In this document: positions 25,947 to 35,315 of the stretch, in pieces | How positions within the stretch are numbered: position 1 is the first letter of the stretch | Layout of the letters: each line of letters begins with the position of its first letter | Source of the DNA: Candidatus Fermentibacteraceae bacterium | GTDB lineage: Bacteria; Fermentibacterota; Fermentibacteria; Fermentibacterales; JCC-6 | Direction of reading: 5' to 3' | DNA: 61,879 nt | Assembly (NCBI GenBank): GCA_030596465.1 | Contig: JAUVJW010000001.1 | Span: 1 to 61,879 of the forward strand | The notes under the pieces: generated by a model | The model's database searches: none | What the model saw: only the letters and a program-made list of their open reading frames with translations | Told to the model about the DNA's origin: nothing | Translations under genes and position numbers: made by a program

Positions 25947-27244
25947 CACCGGCGGAGATAGTCACATGGCTTGACCGGCATGTTATCGGGCAGGATCAGG
26001 CTAAAAGAACGGTCGCCATTGCTTTGCGAAACAGGTACAGAAGAAGGCTGGTGGATGAACCCATGCAGTCGGAAATATATCCGAGCAATCTTATCATGAT
26101 GGGTCCTACAGGAGTTGGAAAAACAGAGATTGCAAGGCGGATGGCCAATCTGGTCGGGGCTCCATTCGTAAAAGTTGAGGCAACCAAGTACACTGAGACC
26201 GGTTATGTGGGCAGAGATGTGGAAGGAATTATCAGAGATCTTGTTCGCTCTGCCGTTAATCTTGCCACCAGTAAAGCCCGTGAATAGAAAAGCGAAGAGG
26301 CCGAAACAAGGGTTAGTACAAGGCTTCTTGATGCAGTTTCAAAAAATGGTGTTGATTATGGATCCCGGGATGAACTCGCGGAATTGCTTCACAGAGGAAG
26401 ACTTGATACCCTGGAAATTGAACTTTCTGTGACAGAAAGAGCAATGGGTGTTGAGGTGTTTCCAATGATCCCCGGACAGGGATTCGATAATCAGATGAAT
26501 GACCAGATGAAAAAAATGCTGGAGAAAGTAATCGGGAAGCGAAGGAAAAAAATCAGGATTACCGTTGCTGAAGCGAGAAAAAAGCTTTTTGATGACGAGA
26601 TGACCAGAATTCTGGACAGCGGAGATCATATTCAGGAAGGTCTTAAGCTTGCTCAGGAAGAAGGCATTGTTTTCTTTGATGAGATAGACAAGATCATTGG
26701 ATCAGAGGGAGGCAGTGGTCCTGATGTTTCCAGAATGGGAGTTCAGAGAGATCTTCTCCCGCTGGTTGAGGGCAGCACGGTAGCAACAAGATATGGCCCC
26801 GTAAAAACAGATCACATCTTGTTTATTGCCGCCGGGGCTTTCCACGGAAGCAGCCCGGCCGACCTGATTCCTGAGCTGCAGGGAAGATTTCCCCTCAGGG
26901 TCGCGCTTGATCCACTTTCCGAGAAAGACCTTCTTCGAATTCTTACCGAACCTGAAAGTTGTATCCTGGATCAGTATGTGCAGCTTCTTGACGCTGACGG
27001 TCTGGAACTTATTGTAGAGGAGCAGGCTAAGAGGAAAATTGCATCTGTTGCAAGATATCTTAATGAGGAAAAGGAAGACATTGGAGCCAGGCGACTCAGG
27101 TCGGTTCTTTCCTTCCTTCTTGATGAATACCTCTTCGGCGCGCCGGATCTGATTCAAGGAAGAGTCAGGCTTACCGGAAAGAAGGCACAGAACAGACTTG
27201 GAGTGCTGGTTGAAAGAAAGGACGAAGAAGGTTATATTCTCTAG
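25925..27244 (+). pseudogene. hslU: HslU AAA+ unfoldase, interrupted by one in-frame amber codon
   Basis: From the ATG at 25925 (after GGAGG) one frame runs 440 codons to 27244 and encodes a full HslU, except for TAG at 26285-26287. Before it lie MTPAEIVTWLDRHVIGQDQAK and Walker A GPTGVGKTE. After it lie the rest of the I domain, Walker B VFFDEIDKI, VSRMGVQRDLLPLVEG and sensor 2 GARRLRSV. The stop falls in the poorly conserved start of the I domain (...KARE*KSEEAE...), with no frameshift and no good internal restart. TAG is an ordinary stop elsewhere here. So this is a nonsense mutation, a sequencing or assembly error, or read-through. A CAG or GAG to TAG change would explain it. Confidence 0.9.
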
Positions 27245-27279
27245 AATTACAGGGGGTATCATTATGAATAGGGGGAGGG

Positions 27280-27858
27280 ATGCACAGATCAGGTAACGAG
27301 GTTGCTTACAAGATAGTCTACTACGGTCCTGGTCTTTCAGGAAAAACAACCAACTTGAGGGGTATACGCGATATCATAGCCCCCGAGAACAGAGGAAGGC
27401 TTGTAACTCTTTGTACAAGATGCGAGAGAACCGTATTTTTCGATTTTCTTCCTGTGAATTTTGCCAGAATCGGGGATATGCGGGTTAAGCTTCATCTGTA
27501 TTCTGTACCCGGGCAGGCATACTATGCCCTCAGTCGCAGGGTGATTCTTGATGGTATTGATGGGGTTGTCTTTGTGGCGGACAGTCAGCAGGAAAGAGCT
27601 GAAGCAAATCTCAGTACCATTGATGACCTGGAACACAACCTGAAAAGTTACGGTTTTGATATGTCCATGATTCCCATGGTTCTTCAGTTCAACAAAAGAG
27701 ATCTTCCAGGAATAATGTCAACAAGTAAAATGGATGAGGATCTTAACAAATTTGGGTGGCCCACAGTAGAGTCCGTTGCTATAGGTGGAAGCGGTCCGGC
27801 GGAGACCCTGAAGATCATTGCCACTCAGATAGCCAAGCGCCATGCGCGCACGGGCTGA
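27280..27858 (+). CDS. MglA-type small Ras-like GTPase (copy 2)
   Basis: The 192-residue protein has P-loop GPGLSGKTTN, RTVFFDFLPV, the MglA PGQ motif in LHLYSVPGQ and the base-specificity motif NKRD. It is clearly paralogous to copy 1 at 17326 but diverges at both ends. GGGGGAGGG lies only one or two bases before the ATG, so translation may start poorly, or from an ATG at 27264 that is out of frame. The next gene, an STT3-like membrane protein, starts inside its last codons. As with copy 1, no Roadblock protein is adjacent. Confidence 0.9.
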   Translation: MHRSGNEVAYKIVYYGPGLSGKTTNLRGIRDIIAPENRGRLVTLCTRCERTVFFDFLPVNFARIGDMRVKLHLYSVPGQAYYALSRRVILDGIDGVVFVADSQQERAEANLSTIDDLEHNLKSYGFDMSMIPMVLQFNKRDLPGIMSTSKMDEDLNKFGWPTVESVAIGGSGPAETLKIIATQIAKRHARTG

Positions 27859-29983
27859 AACCAGGTCTTATCTTAGAGTCGTCTTCATTCTGCTGCTGCT
27901 TGTAGCAGGAGGGTTTGCTTTCCGTACAGTTTTTGCCCGGTCAGTAATGCAACCTCCGACCAGAATGCAGGGAGAAACCACCCAGGCATACAGATACACT
28001 CGAATGGTATCCCAGGGTAGAGAAATACCGGCAGTGGACACTCTGGTCATGCGTCCACAGGGAATGATCACGGCAGAAAATTCTATTTTTGAGGAATATA
28101 TCGCGGGATGGACGCACCGAATCATCGGTGGGGATTTTAACAGTTTTATGCTCATATTCTGTCGTCTTTTTCCACTTCTGGTGCTCCCGATAATTTTTAT
28201 CTGGATGCGTAATTCGGCTTTTTCAATGCCGGAGTCTTTCGCGGGAGCGGGGTTGTACTCTGTTTTCCTGCCTGCGCTTCTTCGAACCAGAGGGGAGAGC
28301 TTTTACCGCGAGACCGTTGCGCTACCTCTAATTACACTTACTCTTGCGCTGACCGATATGGGGATTCGAAGCCACAGGAAAGATTCTCTGAAATATTCTT
28401 TCGCGGCCGCGGCAACTCTGTTTCTTGCTCTTGCGTCATGGAAAGTAACTGGCTTTATCTCTTTCTTTCTTTTCATCTGGCTGGCTTTTAGAAAACCCGG
28501 TCTTCGCACAGTGCTTCCCATGGCTGTAAGCCAACTTGCTGCTTCTGTTCTTCTGACCCATATGCGTCACGACGGAGCCTTGCTTTCTCCGGGAACTCTT
28601 ATGGCCGTTGTGGCAGTTGCTTCCGAGTATTTTAACCGTAAATTTGTACCATGGTCAGGACTTCTTGCTTCTCTCGCGACGGGAGTATTTTTCAGTTCTT
28701 CCACAAGCGGCCATGTAGCTTCAGTAATTACGGCAAAACTTAAATTTATGTTCAGCCACCCGGAGGATCCAACTCTGCTGTCCGGAGATGCCCGTCTTTT
28801 CTGGGTCAGCGGTTATACAAGTCCATCCATTGGACAGGTAATTCTGCTTTTCGGAGTTGCCGCAGTTATTGCCGTATGGGGATGGAAACCACTGAGAGAA
28901 AAGACTCGCGGATCGGCCATGCTCTTTCTCGTACCTCTTTCTGCTGCCGGATACTTATTCTTTGACAGACTTCATGTACTTCTGGCCATCGGTATTATTC
29001 CAGTGGTTATAGCTGCTTTGCGAGGCCGCAGATGGATGCTTCCGGTTCTGCTGACAGTCTTTGGTCTTCAAGCAATGTTTGCGCCTCAACTGGCGACTTT
29101 ACTTTCATCTACGGGTCTTTCATTTGGTGATTCTTCCTCATTTCTCAAAGATTCCGAGCTTGACGAATTCATTGACTGGGCAGAGGATAATCCGGGAACT
29201 ATGCTTTCCTTCTGGCACATTTCAGGATTGCTTTCCGCCTACGCTGAAATGCCGGTTGTCACTCACACCTTCTTTGAAAATACAGAAAACCGTGAAACCA
29301 TTATTGAGTTTGCCGAAAGAATCTACGGCACAGAAGACGAAATGGTTGGCTTTATGGAGAATACGGGAGCAGAGTATCTTGCTTACCAGGCAGATTTTAT
29401 CTTCGATAATACCCCTCAGGGACTTCTTTACCTGGCTGCGCTCACAGAAATTCCTGATGGTTCCCTCGTAATAAGACTTCATTACTATCCCCAGTCTCTT
29501 GAAAGATTAAGGCTTGTATGGCAGGGGCCGTCAATAAGAGTATTTCAACTTGACGGAACACCGGAAGCATTGTCCAGGCAGCCGCTGTGGGAAGTCCGTT
29601 ATGCTTCGTTTATTCACGACTGCGAGATGGCGGGTGCCGTGGTTAATTCTCCGGTTGAAACGGGAATTTATCTTGCCGAGCAGGGATTTGACACCGGTAA
29701 TTCCCAGAAGCTGTCAGCCGCTCTGCTGATCTTTTCAAAACACAGAGACGAAGTTCCGGCCGATGCCGCAATCAGTCTTCTTCAGGAACTTCTTATGGCT
29801 CACCTGAACGGTGAATATTCCATTGAATATCTGGAAGAAGATTTTGTTGCTTATCTTGAAGCATGGGGTCCTGATCCTCAGCTTCGTTACGATCTTGTGA
29901 GGCTTCTGAGAAACAATAACCTTGATCAGAGGGCAGATTACCACATGGAGATTACTGAAAGAATGGGAAGAAGCGGCATATGA
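27842..29983 (+). CDS. STT3-like GT-C membrane protein
   Basis: The 713-residue protein has an N-terminal signal-anchor helix and about 11 further membrane helices, then a soluble part from about residue 430. The layout follows oligosaccharyltransferase STT3/AglB: a first loop AYRYTRMVSQG...MRPQG in the place of the DxYYHxR loop, a second RGESFYRETVALP, and after the membrane region TMLSFWHISGLLSAYAEMPV where STT3 has WWDYG. Key acidic and WWD residues are altered, so it may be a divergent or different GT-C enzyme. It is coupled to mglA copy 2 and to dapF. Function is inferred from architecture only. Confidence 0.6.
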   Translation: MRARAETRSYLRVVFILLLLVAGGFAFRTVFARSVMQPPTRMQGETTQAYRYTRMVSQGREIPAVDTLVMRPQGMITAENSIFEEYIAGWTHRIIGGDFNSFMLIFCRLFPLLVLPIIFIWMRNSAFSMPESFAGAGLYSVFLPALLRTRGESFYRETVALPLITLTLALTDMGIRSHRKDSLKYSFAAAATLFLALASWKVTGFISFFLFIWLAFRKPGLRTVLPMAVSQLAASVLLTHMRHDGALLSPGTLMAVVAVASEYFNRKFVPWSGLLASLATGVFFSSSTSGHVASVITAKLKFMFSHPEDPTLLSGDARLFWVSGYTSPSIGQVILLFGVAAVIAVWGWKPLREKTRGSAMLFLVPLSAAGYLFFDRLHVLLAIGIIPVVIAALRGRRWMLPVLLTVFGLQAMFAPQLATLLSSTGLSFGDSSSFLKDSELDEFIDWAEDNPGTMLSFWHISGLLSAYAEMPVVTHTFFENTENRETIIEFAERIYGTEDEMVGFMENTGAEYLAYQADFIFDNTPQGLLYLAALTEIPDGSLVIRLHYYPQSLERLRLVWQGPSIRVFQLDGTPEALSRQPLWEVRYASFIHDCEMAGAVVNSPVETGIYLAEQGFDTGNSQKLSAALLIFSKHRDEVPADAAISLLQELLMAHLNGEYSIEYLEEDFVAYLEAWGPDPQLRYDLVRLLRNNNLDQRADYHMEITERMGRSGI

Positions 29984-30783
29984 GCATCAAATTCCTTAAA
30001 ATGAGCGGTGCCGGGAATGATTTTATCATGGTTGATAACAGAGACGGCGGGTACTCATCTCTGCTGGACAGTGAGAGAATAACTGAACTGTGCAGAAGAG
30101 GGTTGTCCGTTGGAGCTGATGGTCTTATAGAGCTGAGGAAAGATGTTTCGCATCCATTTGCAATGAAGTACTACAATTCCGACGGTGGCCCTGCAGGCAT
30201 GTGCGGTAACGGAGCCAGGTGTATCTGCCGTTTCGCTGTTGAACTTGGAATAGTTGAGCAGGGAGTTGAATTTTCATTCAGAAGTGATGCGGGCAGCCAC
30301 CGGGGTCTGGTGACCGGTAACAGCGAGGCAAGAATATGGATTACTGAACCTGTTATTCATTTTCTTAAAAAGCAAATCAGAACAGGACATGGAATTCAAG
30401 TTGGATTTGCCGATACCGGGGTTCCTCATGCTGTGGTATTCAGTAGTAATATTGAAGATGGTTCCTTTGAGAAGTATGCCTCCTCGATCAGATCACACCC
30501 TGAATTCGGTACGGATGGTGTTAATGTAAACTGGGTTAAGGTGCGGGAAAATGGAACCATGGTAATGAGAACCTTCGAGAGAGGGGTGGAAGCTGAGACT
30601 CTTGCATGCGGCACCGGAGCAGTGGCTTCGGCCCTGATAGCATCTGAAAGGTTTGATTCGGTTTCCTTACCTGTTAGAATAACCGTGCGCAGCGGACTTG
30701 ATCTTTCGGTTGGAAAGGATTCATCCGGCTGGTGGCTTCAGGGTGAGGCCAGGATTATCTACAGAGCGGAGACAGTTTCTTGA
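29980..30783 (+). CDS. dapF: Diaminopimelate epimerase
   Basis: DapF interconverts LL- and meso-diaminopimelate for lysine and peptidoglycan synthesis. The 267-residue protein has the opening FLKMSGAGNDF and both catalytic cysteines, in MCGNGARC and LACGTGAVAS. It is slightly short but complete. It shares an ATGA with the upstream gene and ends five bases before a tRNA gene. Its presence supports meso-DAP type peptidoglycan. Confidence 0.95.
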   Translation: MSIKFLKMSGAGNDFIMVDNRDGGYSSLLDSERITELCRRGLSVGADGLIELRKDVSHPFAMKYYNSDGGPAGMCGNGARCICRFAVELGIVEQGVEFSFRSDAGSHRGLVTGNSEARIWITEPVIHFLKKQIRTGHGIQVGFADTGVPHAVVFSSNIEDGSFEKYASSIRSHPEFGTDGVNVNWVKVRENGTMVMRTFERGVEAETLACGTGAVASALIASERFDSVSLPVRITVRSGLDLSVGKDSSGWWLQGEARIIYRAETVS

Positions 30784-30788
30784 AAAGA

Positions 30789-30864
30789 GCGGGCGTAACT
30801 CAGTTGGTAGAGTGTCAGCTTCCCATGCTGAATGTCGCGGGTTCGATCCCCGTTGCCCGCTCCA
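30789..30864 (+). tRNA. tRNA-Gly (anticodon CCC)
   Basis: The 76-base sequence folds as a normal cloverleaf. The acceptor GCGGGCG pairs with TGCCCGC, the D arm is ACTC/GAGT, the anticodon stem TCAGC/GCTGA encloses the loop TTCCCAT, and the T arm is GCGGG-TTCGATC-CCCGT. The anticodon is CCC, reading GGG. The terminal CCA is encoded. It lies between dapF and a small secreted-protein gene, with no separate promoter visible. Confidence 0.95.
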
Positions 30865-30880
30865 TAACACGGGAAACACT

Positions 30881-31477
30881 ATGATACTTCTTATACTTTT
30901 ACTGCTTGCGTATACGCAATCACCTGTTCAGGGTATATGGAATCTGCGAGCAGGTCTTGAAACAGAGGGTATACCCGCAGTTACGGGCGCATCTATCTAC
31001 AACAGGGTTAACATGGCTTCAGCAACGGAATTATCATCAGATGAAATGCTTCGTAGAATTAACGGAGGAGACAACTCCATGATAGTTCCCCTGACTGCTC
31101 TTCTTGTTTCAGAGGGTAAGGCTGAGCTGGCAGAGATATACTGGGAACTGGAAGGATTTGAGCTGCCCGCCACAAGAAAAGATCTTCTTGATGCTCTCGC
31201 CTGGTTTGGGAGGTACGAACTTTATCCGGTAATGGCACTGGAGCCTGCCATTCCCCCTGATATGCAGGAATCAATGCATTCCGGACAATGCGGGGCTGTT
31301 TGTGCTCTGGGGTGGATGACTACAAGGGAAGACGGTTTGTTTCACGGAGAGGATCTGGTATCGCCATCAGATATCAGGATTCTTTCCAATTATTTTCCCC
31401 AGGTCAGCCCGGTTATGAAATATATTACCGGTGAAGCACTTGAATACATGTTCCGTACAACAACCGGGGTTTTGTGA
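30881..31477 (+). CDS. Small secreted protein, unknown
   Basis: The 198-residue product starts with a short, very hydrophobic signal-like segment (MILLILLLLAYTQS). The remainder is soluble, acidic and probably helical, with two cysteines close together (QCGAVCALG). I recognise no family. An in-frame start at 30698 would run through the tRNA gene and is rejected. The stop overlaps the next ATG by one base, so it is the first gene of an operon with the CDP-alcohol phosphatidyltransferase. Confidence 0.6.
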   Translation: MILLILLLLAYTQSPVQGIWNLRAGLETEGIPAVTGASIYNRVNMASATELSSDEMLRRINGGDNSMIVPLTALLVSEGKAELAEIYWELEGFELPATRKDLLDALAWFGRYELYPVMALEPAIPPDMQESMHSGQCGAVCALGWMTTREDGLFHGEDLVSPSDIRILSNYFPQVSPVMKYITGEALEYMFRTTTGVL

Positions 31478-32106
31478 TGAATCTTGACGAAGTTCAGCAA
31501 CGACATCTTGAACAGTTGTCATGGGCTCTGGAAACAATAAAGAAAACACAGGAACAGCTTCCAATTGCTCCTGCGCTTGTATCCTGGGTTCGTATTGTTC
31601 TTCTCCCATTCTGTCTCTGGGCTGGCTGGAGTTCCAACTACACAGTCATGTTCTGGCTTTGCATTGTTGCGGCTTCAAGTGATTACATTGATGGCTGGCT
31701 GGCAAGAAGACTGAAAAAATCCAGCACACCGGGAAAAACTCTGGACATTCTGGCAGACAAGCTGTTCCTTTCAGTAATGCTGATATTTCTGGCAAGGCTG
31801 GGAGCTGTAAATGCGTTACTGGGCATGATTCCGGCGTGGTATCATATCATTGTTGTTCTCGGTCTTCTTGTGGTATCATGGAGTATTAAGACACCTGTAG
31901 TGGCAATTACCACAAGCGAAAGACTCACAATTATTTTTAGTTATGTTCTTGTTCTCGCTGCTGCTGGAACTCTGGCATATCCCGATAAGAGTATTTTCTT
32001 TAAAATTACATGGGTTGCTCAAATACTGACACCAATTTCAGTGCTTCTGGGTGTTATCAGCTACTTCAGATTTTCAAGAAGACTTATACAGAGGTACATG
32101 CAATGA
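31477..32106 (+). CDS. CDP-alcohol phosphatidyltransferase (PgsA-like)
   Basis: The 209-residue membrane protein contains the complete CDP-alcohol phosphotransferase motif, DYIDGWLAR...GKTLDILAD, i.e. D-x2-D-G-x2-A-R-x8-G-x3-D-x3-D with all acidic residues present. Five or six helices follow an amphipathic N-terminus. It most likely makes phosphatidylglycerol phosphate or a related lipid from CDP-diacylglycerol, which cannot be distinguished here. The ATG at 31477 (TGATGA) is preferred over GTG 31474. It is coupled to the next gene through ATGA. Confidence 0.85.
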   Translation: MNLDEVQQRHLEQLSWALETIKKTQEQLPIAPALVSWVRIVLLPFCLWAGWSSNYTVMFWLCIVAASSDYIDGWLARRLKKSSTPGKTLDILADKLFLSVMLIFLARLGAVNALLGMIPAWYHIIVVLGLLVVSWSIKTPVVAITTSERLTIIFSYVLVLAAAGTLAYPDKSIFFKITWVAQILTPISVLLGVISYFRFSRRLIQRYMQ

Positions 32107-32774
32107 CAGTGTTTATACTTGTTCTCCTTACAGGTTTCTCCCCGACGGAGCTTGAGCGGGCCGGACTGCTCGCGGAGGCCGGGGCCGCCTGGGAAGAGGA
32201 GGAGAATCTTGCAGGACAAATACGAGTTATGGGCAGATTGATAGAAGAAGCCATTTACGCCGGTGACGGCAGAAGAGCAGTTCTTCTTTCAGTTGAGTTG
32301 CAAAGTGTCTGCAACAACGGTGATCTCAATGATTTCTGGATGGCTAGAATTGCCTGGACCTCAGGTCTTTCCGAGTATGCCGCAGGGGAACTTCTTCTTT
32401 TGTCCCCAACTGATCCATGGCTTTTTCACAGAGCCCGGGGTTTGTCCGCTCTTTTTCGGGAAGACGGCGAAACGGCGGTGGAGGAATTGACACAGTCAAT
32501 TGCTTCTGCCTCAACAGCAAGAAAAGCTTTCTGGAGCGCAATTGATCTGTGTTCTGCATATATGACTCTTGGAATGTATGAGGAGGCACTTCTTCTTTCC
32601 AGGTTGATTCGAGTTCATTACCCCGGTGATGCACTGGGAGATGTTATGTACGGTTTGTGCCTCCAGGTATCCGGACAATTCGGCGAATCCTCCAGAGTTC
32701 TGAACTCGGTGGATTCATCAAGTCCCGCAGCGGAATTAATAGCCAGGAGCATTATGGAAGGATTTGAGCAGTGA
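32103..32774 (+). CDS. TPR-like repeat protein, probably exported
   Basis: The 223-residue protein has a short hydrophobic start (MTVFILVLLTGFS) and then helical pairs with small residues at regular spacing (RRAVLLSVELQSV, EEALLLSRLI, YGLCLQVSGQF), like tetratricopeptide repeats. The ATG at 32103 overlaps the previous stop. A longer frame from 32010 lies inside the phosphatidyltransferase gene and is rejected. The binding partner is unknown. Confidence 0.65.
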   Translation: MTVFILVLLTGFSPTELERAGLLAEAGAAWEEEENLAGQIRVMGRLIEEAIYAGDGRRAVLLSVELQSVCNNGDLNDFWMARIAWTSGLSEYAAGELLLLSPTDPWLFHRARGLSALFREDGETAVEELTQSIASASTARKAFWSAIDLCSAYMTLGMYEEALLLSRLIRVHYPGDALGDVMYGLCLQVSGQFGESSRVLNSVDSSSPAAELIARSIMEGFEQ

Positions 32775-33661
32775 AGTTCATAAAGAATCTGTTTGGCAGA
32801 AGAAGAGAAGCCAGGGTCTCTGCAAACTGGAGTGATTTCAGATTTCCTTCAGATATACAGAAACCTGAATCTGTTGGTGTTTTTTCTTCTATGGATACAT
32901 CTGAAGCGTGGTCCGCTGTCTATATGGCAAAGGCTCTCCAGGATGCCTATCCCGGCATTCCGGTTCATTTTGTAACACACCGGGACATGAATGAACTGGC
33001 GGGATTTCTTCCCTGGACTCCAGAGGTACATATATATACCGGTGATTCGGGATCTGTGGATCCACAGCTTTCGGAAGGTATACTGTTTTTCTGCCCTCAG
33101 CCTGGAGATGATCTGCTAAGGTTTATAGAGAAGACATCCCCGCTGGCCTGTGTTTCATCGGAAAGTCATCCAGCGGCAAACATCAGAATTAAAACGGCAG
33201 CAGACGAATTTCCCGGCAGTATACATGGAATTATGAATATTCTCAAAATGAGGGTTGATACAAACTGGAAACCAATTGTGCCGCGTGTGCTGGCCGATAA
33301 AGCATCCACGATTCTTTCACCGGTTTCTCACAGAACACTGCCATACATTCTTGCCACGGAAGCGGCTTCTGCGATTTTTGAGAAAAAGCACGCCGAGGTT
33401 CCACTGAAAATTGTCATTGTGGACGGTAAGAACAGCAGCATTCCACCGGAAACAAGTGAGGGAATATTAGCCGCAATGGTTGCCGGAGCATCCGCTGTTG
33501 CCACCACCGGAAAAGATCTCTGGATTCACGCGAGAGCCCTCGGGATACCTGTTATCGGCCTTGACAGGAAGGAATCATTTACCGGGTGGGGTGGTGAACC
33601 CGCAACGGGAGATACCCAATTCCTCGAGCAATGGGCATCTCTTATCAGACTTGGATGGTAG
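32771..33661 (+). CDS. Uncharacterised protein, GT-B/heptosyltransferase-like pattern
   Basis: The 296-residue protein starts at GTG 32771 (GTGA overlap). The N-terminal half reads SVGVFSSMDTSEAWSAVYMAKAL...IPVHFVTHRD, and the C-terminal half has SEGILAAMVAGASAVATTG...ARALGIPVIGLDR, which together resemble the acceptor and donor halves of GT9 heptosyltransferase-like proteins. Catalytic residues are not clear. It sits just upstream of the CDP-glycerol cluster, so an envelope-glycan role is plausible but unproven. Confidence 0.55.
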   Translation: MKFIKNLFGRRREARVSANWSDFRFPSDIQKPESVGVFSSMDTSEAWSAVYMAKALQDAYPGIPVHFVTHRDMNELAGFLPWTPEVHIYTGDSGSVDPQLSEGILFFCPQPGDDLLRFIEKTSPLACVSSESHPAANIRIKTAADEFPGSIHGIMNILKMRVDTNWKPIVPRVLADKASTILSPVSHRTLPYILATEAASAIFEKKHAEVPLKIVIVDGKNSSIPPETSEGILAAMVAGASAVATTGKDLWIHARALGIPVIGLDRKESFTGWGGEPATGDTQFLEQWASLIRLGW

Positions 33662-33666
33662 GAGCA

Positions 33667-34071
33667 ATGAAAAAGGTAATTACATACGGAACATTTGATC
33701 TGTTTCATATAGGTCATTTGAATATGCTTAAGCGGGCAAGGACTCTTGGGGATTACCTTGTGGTAGCTGTCTCAACAGATGAGTTTAATACCGGGAAGCA
33801 CAAGCAGTGTGTTTATCCCTATTCACACAGGGCGCGGATTGTTGAAGCAATACGATTTGTTGATAAGGTAATTCCGGAAAAAAGCTGGGAACAGAAAGTA
33901 GAGGATATCATAAATCATTCCATTGACATTTTTGTTATAGGTAATGACTGGGCCGGGAAGTTTGACTTTCTGAAGGAATACTGTGAAGTAGTGTATCTTC
34001 CCAGAACAAAAAGCATTTCAACCACTGCTATCAAGAGCACGGTTCAGAACGGCAAATCGATCTCCACATGA
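33667..34071 (+). CDS. Glycerol-3-phosphate cytidylyltransferase-like protein (TagD family)
   Basis: The 134-residue protein is a cytidylyltransferase with GTFDLFHIGHLNML (the HxGH motif) and the RTKSISTT signature, and it matches the length of TagD. It would make CDP-glycerol (or CDP-ribitol-like alditols) from CTP. The ATG at 33667 follows GGAG, while the frame from 33631 would overlap the previous gene. It shares ATGA with the first of four CDP-glycerol transferase-like genes, so donor and polymerases are cotranslated. Confidence 0.9.
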   Translation: MKKVITYGTFDLFHIGHLNMLKRARTLGDYLVVAVSTDEFNTGKHKQCVYPYSHRARIVEAIRFVDKVIPEKSWEQKVEDIINHSIDIFVIGNDWAGKFDFLKEYCEVVYLPRTKSISTTAIKSTVQNGKSIST

Positions 34072-35105
34072 AATTACTTTTCTATGTTTCCAAACTGTAT
34101 TCTCTCCCTGTAGTTCAACCTCTTGTTAATGAAGCGGATATGAGAAAAGCTGAAATTGCTTTTATTGTGAGTGCCAGGGTAAGAAGACATTTCCCCGAAG
34201 CCCTTTCCGGGTTCCAGATCTTTACAGATATGAGAGACGCAATAGCTTTCAATCCTGATTTTGTTCTCTGTCCCGGTAATTTTGTTGACTTCCGTCTGCC
34301 CGGGATCAAAGTTGAGCTTTTTCACGGTATTGGCATCGAAAAGCCCTCTCACTACAAGATACGGCATTTCTTTGATCTTTACCTCACTTCCGGACCGGTT
34401 GTAACAGATCGTTTCAAAGAAATGGAGGAAGAGTACAGATATTTCAGAACAGTTGAAACGGGATGGCCGAAGATTGATCACATCCTGAGTTACGATACTA
34501 CTAACATCAAAAAACGATTCAATCTGCCCCGGGATAAAAAGATTATCCTGTATGCCCCCACACACAGCAAGACTATGGAGTCTGCTTCAGCAATTCTTCC
34601 AAAAATTGAAACAATAATGAAACCGGAAGAAGTCTGGTTCTGTAAACCTCATGAATTTATGAACAGAGAACTTCTTCAGGAATTGCGCAGGAAACAAGTT
34701 AAACTGATAGATGATTATGACATTACCCCTTACCTTCACCTTGCTGATGTACTGATCTCTGATACCTCTTCTGTAATCTACGAATTCATGGTTCTCGACA
34801 AACCGGTAATCACATATCGGACGCTCAGCAGGCGGGACAAAGGAATAGACATACAATCAGTAACAGAGCTAAGAAATGCTCTGGACAGATCTCTATCAGG
34901 ACCGGATGAGTTCTCCCCGCAGAGACACAGACACCTGACTGAGGTAAACCCGCGGCTGGACGGTTCAATCTCAAAAGGGATTATTGACCTGCTCTTGACC
35001 ATAGACTCAACTCAACCGATGGGTAAGGGCAGGAAACCCCTGAACCTCTTCCGGAAAATGCAGATTCTCTACCACAGCTATTTTCGGAAGGGTTATCTCA
35101 GATAA
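34068..35105 (+). CDS. CDP-glycerol glycerophosphotransferase family protein (1 of 4)
   Basis: The 345-residue protein is a GT-B enzyme of the TagB/TagF family. Diagnostic residues are the catalytic His in ELFHGIGIEKPSH, the donor-site ILYAPTHSKTM, KPHEF, and the ISDTSSVIYEF motif. It would transfer alditol phosphate from CDP-alditol to an acceptor lipid or chain. It is translationally coupled to the TagD-like gene. A short basic C-terminal tail may contact the membrane. Confidence 0.88.
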   Translation: MKLLFYVSKLYSLPVVQPLVNEADMRKAEIAFIVSARVRRHFPEALSGFQIFTDMRDAIAFNPDFVLCPGNFVDFRLPGIKVELFHGIGIEKPSHYKIRHFFDLYLTSGPVVTDRFKEMEEEYRYFRTVETGWPKIDHILSYDTTNIKKRFNLPRDKKIILYAPTHSKTMESASAILPKIETIMKPEEVWFCKPHEFMNRELLQELRRKQVKLIDDYDITPYLHLADVLISDTSSVIYEFMVLDKPVITYRTLSRRDKGIDIQSVTELRNALDRSLSGPDEFSPQRHRHLTEVNPRLDGSISKGIIDLLLTIDSTQPMGKGRKPLNLFRKMQILYHSYFRKGYLR

Positions 35106-35218
35106 TCCACTGTAACTGGATAAATATCAACATATATTCAAACATTTAAGTACTATTACCGACTAGTTTATATAGTACATCACAATAGTCAGTGCGGTGG
35201 TAGTATATTTTTCTTTTC

Positions 35219-35247
35219 TTGCGAAAGAGGCTACAAGTCATTATAAT
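35219..35247 (+). promoter_or_regulatory. Sigma70-like promoter inside the CDP-alditol cluster
   Basis: TTGCGA at 35219-35224, a 17-base spacer and TATAAT at 35242-35247 lie in an AT-rich gap of 210 bases between two genes of the cluster. The predicted start is near 35254, about 60 bases before the next ATG, which has GGAG upstream. It would separate the cluster into two transcription units. Confidence 0.7.
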
Positions 35248-35315
35248 TCCGCTTAATAATCAATTCTAGAATTTTATAACATATACGGTAACACGAAGTT
35301 ACGCGGAGCACAGTA

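Noticed and set aside
26285..26287. Genome-wide reassignment of TAG
   Set aside because: queE, the sulfatase-like gene, comEC and the 33661 gene all end in TAG where the protein family ends.
30698..31477. Long open frame starting inside dapF and running through the tRNA gene
   Set aside because: It would translate the tRNA; the conserved signal-like start at 30881 is a better gene start.
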